From the NCBI GenBank assembly GCA_945913255.1, contig CAMEDC010000006.1:1-64000 (forward strand): DNA of 64,000 nt, in the 5' to 3' direction. The notes beneath the pieces are model-generated. The model had not been told where the DNA came from. It made no database searches and saw only the letters and a list, made by a program, of their open reading frames with translations. Below are positions 61,614-64,000 of the stretch, piece by piece (the first letter of the stretch is position 1; each line of letters opens with the position of its first letter). The position numbers were made by a program, and so were the translations under genes. Source of the DNA: an uncultured Lachnospiraceae bacterium (GTDB taxonomy: Bacteria > Bacillota > Clostridia > Lachnospirales > Lachnospiraceae).

Positions 61614-62477
61614 CTAGCAGAAAATCTCATCCGGTTCAGGCTGGTAATTCAGAATTTCCTCATTCAGTTCCACGCCGAAGTCTCTTCCGATGGCACGGAT
61701 GTTGTCATCGGTAATCATCTGTCTGGGTGCTTTTCCGCCGTTTGCGGCCAGTGCAATGGAAGCAATCTGAGCTGCCTTCTCGATGGTGTGCATCAGTCCA
61801 AATGCGGTATCAAAGTCGGGACCGGATACAAACAATCCATGGAAGGACCAGATTGCCGCATCATACTTTTCCATGAGCACACAGGTTGCCTTTGCGATTT
61901 CGGGACCGCCGGGAACCATCCAGGGAACAACGCCGACACCGCCGGGGAATACCACACAGCACTCCGTTGCACTCTTCCAGAGCATTCTGGTAAACACCTC
62001 AGCCTTCAGTGGCAATACATAGGTCAGTGCAATTACATAAGGTGTATGCGCATGGTAAATTACTCGGTTTGCACCGTTTGTTACCCGTTTTCTGACGGAA
62101 TGATTCATAAAGTGGGTAGGAAACTCACTGGTAGGTCTTCCGCCATTCTCCAGACCCCAAACGATACGATAAGAATCACCCTTATCATTGATTTCCACGA
62201 TACAGATGCTGTTCTGGGGTTCCAGGCCTACATTCTGAAGGAACTTTCCGCTTCCGGTAGAGATAAAATATTCTCCCTTCAGGTTATCTGCCTGAACACC
62301 AAGCTCCACCCAGGGTCCGGGCTCCGCCTTGAAATAAGGACGGCACTCTGCAACTTCCTCTTCTTTCATACGATAGGTCAGGTTTCCGCCGTTCCTCTCA
62401 TGCCAGCCCTGTCTTACACCGTCATGGCACATACGGATATAGTCTTCCATTACCTTTACACCAAATATACTGTTCAT
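61614..62477 (-). CDS. rhaD: Rhamnulose-1-phosphate aldolase
   Basis: The 287-aa class II aldolase of the RhaD type has GWHERNGGNLTYRM for phosphate and Glu, and zinc His in VIYHAHTPYVIALT and SFHGLFVSG. It cleaves rhamnulose 1-phosphate to lactaldehyde and DHAP. The start at 62477 has GGAGG upstream. Unlike FucA here, it has no terminal encapsulation helix (it ends YQPEPDEIFC), so it probably works in the cytosol. It lies 181 bp after rhaA, with a hairpin between them. Confidence 0.93.
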   Translation of the reverse strand: MNSIFGVKVMEDYIRMCHDGVRQGWHERNGGNLTYRMKEEEVAECRPYFKAEPGPWVELGVQADNLKGEYFISTGSGKFLQNVGLEPQNSICIVEINDKGDSYRIVWGLENGGRPTSEFPTHFMNHSVRKRVTNGANRVIYHAHTPYVIALTYVLPLKAEVFTRMLWKSATECCVVFPGGVGVVPWMVPGGPEIAKATCVLMEKYDAAIWSFHGLFVSGPDFDTAFGLMHTIEKAAQIASIALAANGGKAPRQMITDDNIRAIGRDFGVELNEEILNYQPEPDEIFC

Positions 62478-62625
62478 CTTAATCCTCCATTCCGCAGATG
62501 CATCTCGCCAAAGGAATCGCGTGCCATATATCAAAAATCAGGCTCTTCGATTAAGGCTCTGGGGATGTCTGCGACGCAAATAACCTTGTACATGTTCTGA
62601 GATAATCAGCTGTCTTCGTTCAAAC

Positions 62626-62645
62626 GGGGTGCCGAAAGGCACCCC
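62626..62645 (-). terminator. Hairpin between rhaA and rhaD
   Basis: GGGGTGCC-TTTC-GGCACCCC on the minus strand is followed by only a short T-run (CGTTTG). It is likely a partial terminator or mRNA stabiliser. Confidence 0.55.
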
Positions 62646-62658
62646 CACACATTTCAGA

Positions 62659-63909
62659 TTAATCTCTCTTAGAGAGAACCTCATCCTCATACTTCTTTAC
62701 TTCTGCATAGAACTCCTTGTCGGATACAACACCCTGACGCTCACAGTATTCATTCCAGATGTCGCCCAGAGGCAGTGTCTTGATTGCTTCCTGCTCTACC
62801 ATCAGTTCGGTCATCTTTGCTTCATCCTGCAGTTTCTTCAGTGCCTCGTTGGGCGTACACATTGCCGCAAGAAGTGCCTTCTGCCAGCTTCTGAAGCCCA
62901 TAGCCCATGCGGATACACGGTTGATGCTTGCATCGAAGTAATCCAGTGCCATGTATACACGGTCAAGCCCGTCACAGCGAACGATTTCCTTTGCCATCTC
63001 CTTTGTCTCATCATCGAAGAGTACTACATGGTCACTGTCCCAGCGAATGGGTCTTGTGATATGCAGTGCAATCTCAGGGAAGAAACAAAGCAGTGCGGGA
63101 ATCTTATCGGAAACCACCTCCGTGGGATGATAATGTCCATTGTCCATCAAAGGCAGGCAGCCTTCGTGGGTAGCGGCAAAGCTTAAGGTAAACTCAGCAC
63201 TTCCTGCTGTATAGGCTTCCACACCGATACCGAACACCTTGCTCTCTACACAGGGCTTCACCAGCTTTTTGTCAAAGGGCTCAGCCAGAATTGCTTCGAT
63301 GGATTCCTTATATCTCATGCGGGGTCCCATTCTGTCAGCGGGAACATCTTTAAAGCCGTCTCCTGTCCAGATATTCATAACGCAGGGAACGCCTGTCTCC
63401 TTCGCAAAATACTCGGAAATACGGATACATGCCTTGCCGTGCTCAATCCAGAAGTTTCTTACCTCAGGGTCGGGGCTGGACAATGTCAGACCGTCTTTTA
63501 CCATGGGATGAGAGAAGAAAGTGGGATTAAAATCGATACCCATGTTTCTCTCTTTTGCAAACTCCACCCATTTTGCAAAATGCTTAGGCTCCAGCTTGTC
63601 ACGGTCAACAAACTCACCGGGCTCAAAAATAGCATAGCATGCATGAAGATTCAGCTTTTTCTTTCCGGGCATCAGGCTCATTGCCTTATCCATATCAGCC
63701 ATCAGCTGCTCGGGAGTCTTAGCCTTTCCGGGGTAATTGCCGGTAGTCTGGATGCCTCCGGTCAGAGGACCGTCATGGTCAAAACCGGTCACATCATCTC
63801 CCTGCCAGCAGTGAAGTGCTACGGGAGCCTCAGCCAGCTTCTTCATTGCTGCTTCTACGTCAACTCCGTAAGAAGCATAAATTTCTTTTGCAGATTCAAA
63901 TCTTGTCAT
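62659..63909 (-). CDS. rhaA: L-rhamnose isomerase
   Basis: The 416-aa RhaA spans its whole normal length: ALHCWQGDDVTGFD, GGIQTTGNYPGKA, LNLHACYAIFE, the metal region MNIWTGDGFKDVPADR, MDNGHYHPTE and IRWDSDHVVLFDDE. It converts rhamnose to rhamnulose. The kinase (rhaB) and transporter are not in the window and should lie upstream of 64000. The 91 bp from its start to the window end show no feature. Confidence 0.95.
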   Translation of the reverse strand: MTRFESAKEIYASYGVDVEAAMKKLAEAPVALHCWQGDDVTGFDHDGPLTGGIQTTGNYPGKAKTPEQLMADMDKAMSLMPGKKKLNLHACYAIFEPGEFVDRDKLEPKHFAKWVEFAKERNMGIDFNPTFFSHPMVKDGLTLSSPDPEVRNFWIEHGKACIRISEYFAKETGVPCVMNIWTGDGFKDVPADRMGPRMRYKESIEAILAEPFDKKLVKPCVESKVFGIGVEAYTAGSAEFTLSFAATHEGCLPLMDNGHYHPTEVVSDKIPALLCFFPEIALHITRPIRWDSDHVVLFDDETKEMAKEIVRCDGLDRVYMALDYFDASINRVSAWAMGFRSWQKALLAAMCTPNEALKKLQDEAKMTELMVEQEAIKTLPLGDIWNEYCERQGVVSDKEFYAEVKKYEDEVLSKRD

Positions 63910-64000
63910 TTTCGTTTCCTCACTTTCAGAATTTTCATTGTTTCTACCTGTTACTATGGTTTTTTACTTCCTTTTATCCCTTTTTTGATCCCATTTTTGC

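Overview
The window looks like the chromosome of a Gram-positive gut anaerobe of the Lachnospiraceae (Clostridia; the gene families resemble those of Blautia, Roseburia and Lachnoclostridium relatives). The grounds are strong AGGAGG-type ribosome binding sites, a tRNA-Leu(AAG), a B12-independent (glycyl radical) propanediol compartment, an ABC-F/MATE pair and a pectin-type uronate pathway. Most genes are on the minus strand. Species cannot be fixed from the sequence alone.

Region 1 (1-13.6 kb) is a mixed housekeeping and accessory stretch. It holds a truncated XRE regulator, an acyltransferase, a hybrid histidine kinase, a cation-efflux CDF protein under a NiCo (cobalt/nickel) riboswitch, tRNA-Ala(CGC), a MATE exporter, an ABC-F protein with a terminator overlapping its ribosome binding site, a two-domain GNAT acetyltransferase, an orphan AzlD, an LprI-type lipoprotein and a nitroreductase. 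Region 2 (13.63-18.40 kb) is a compact integrative mobilizable element inserted in the 3' end of tRNA-Leu(AAG). It carries only excisionase, a HUH plus superfamily-3 helicase Rep, a MobV-like relaxase and a tyrosine integrase, flanked by a 21-bp direct repeat.

Region 3 (18.6-42.8 kb) starts with a solute-binding lipoprotein and a flippase-like membrane protein. Next comes an unsaturated-uronate operon in the order kduI, kduD, dhuI-like, eda-VOC fusion, kdgK, with a divergent AraC-type activator whose likely direct-repeat binding sites can be seen. After that come an HD/ASCH/HD/GNAT/DUF89 cluster, a GH43-like protein, a broken GNAT gene, a YfhO-type membrane protein, a class I amidotransferase, a Mbeg1-like hydrolase, a chemoreceptor and citrate synthase.

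Region 4 (42.9-64 kb) is a fucose/rhamnose bacterial microcompartment locus of the GRM5 kind. RhaA and RhaD, and an encapsulation-tagged FucA, make lactaldehyde; FucO reduces it to 1,2-propanediol. The glycyl radical dehydratase and its activase make propionaldehyde. PduP-like aldehyde dehydrogenase, PduL and a tagged alcohol dehydrogenase then disproportionate it inside a shell built from one EutS-type, four BMC-H-type, one PduT-type and one EutN-type proteins. PduS and PduT can move electrons across the shell. The same operon continues into a DeoR-type regulator, a ParA-type ATPase and two small unknown proteins, an arrangement suggesting a compartment-positioning system. Between RhaD and the dehydratase lies a roughly 490-bp palindromic composite with two inverted copies of a 142-144-nt structured element that differ by compensating base changes.
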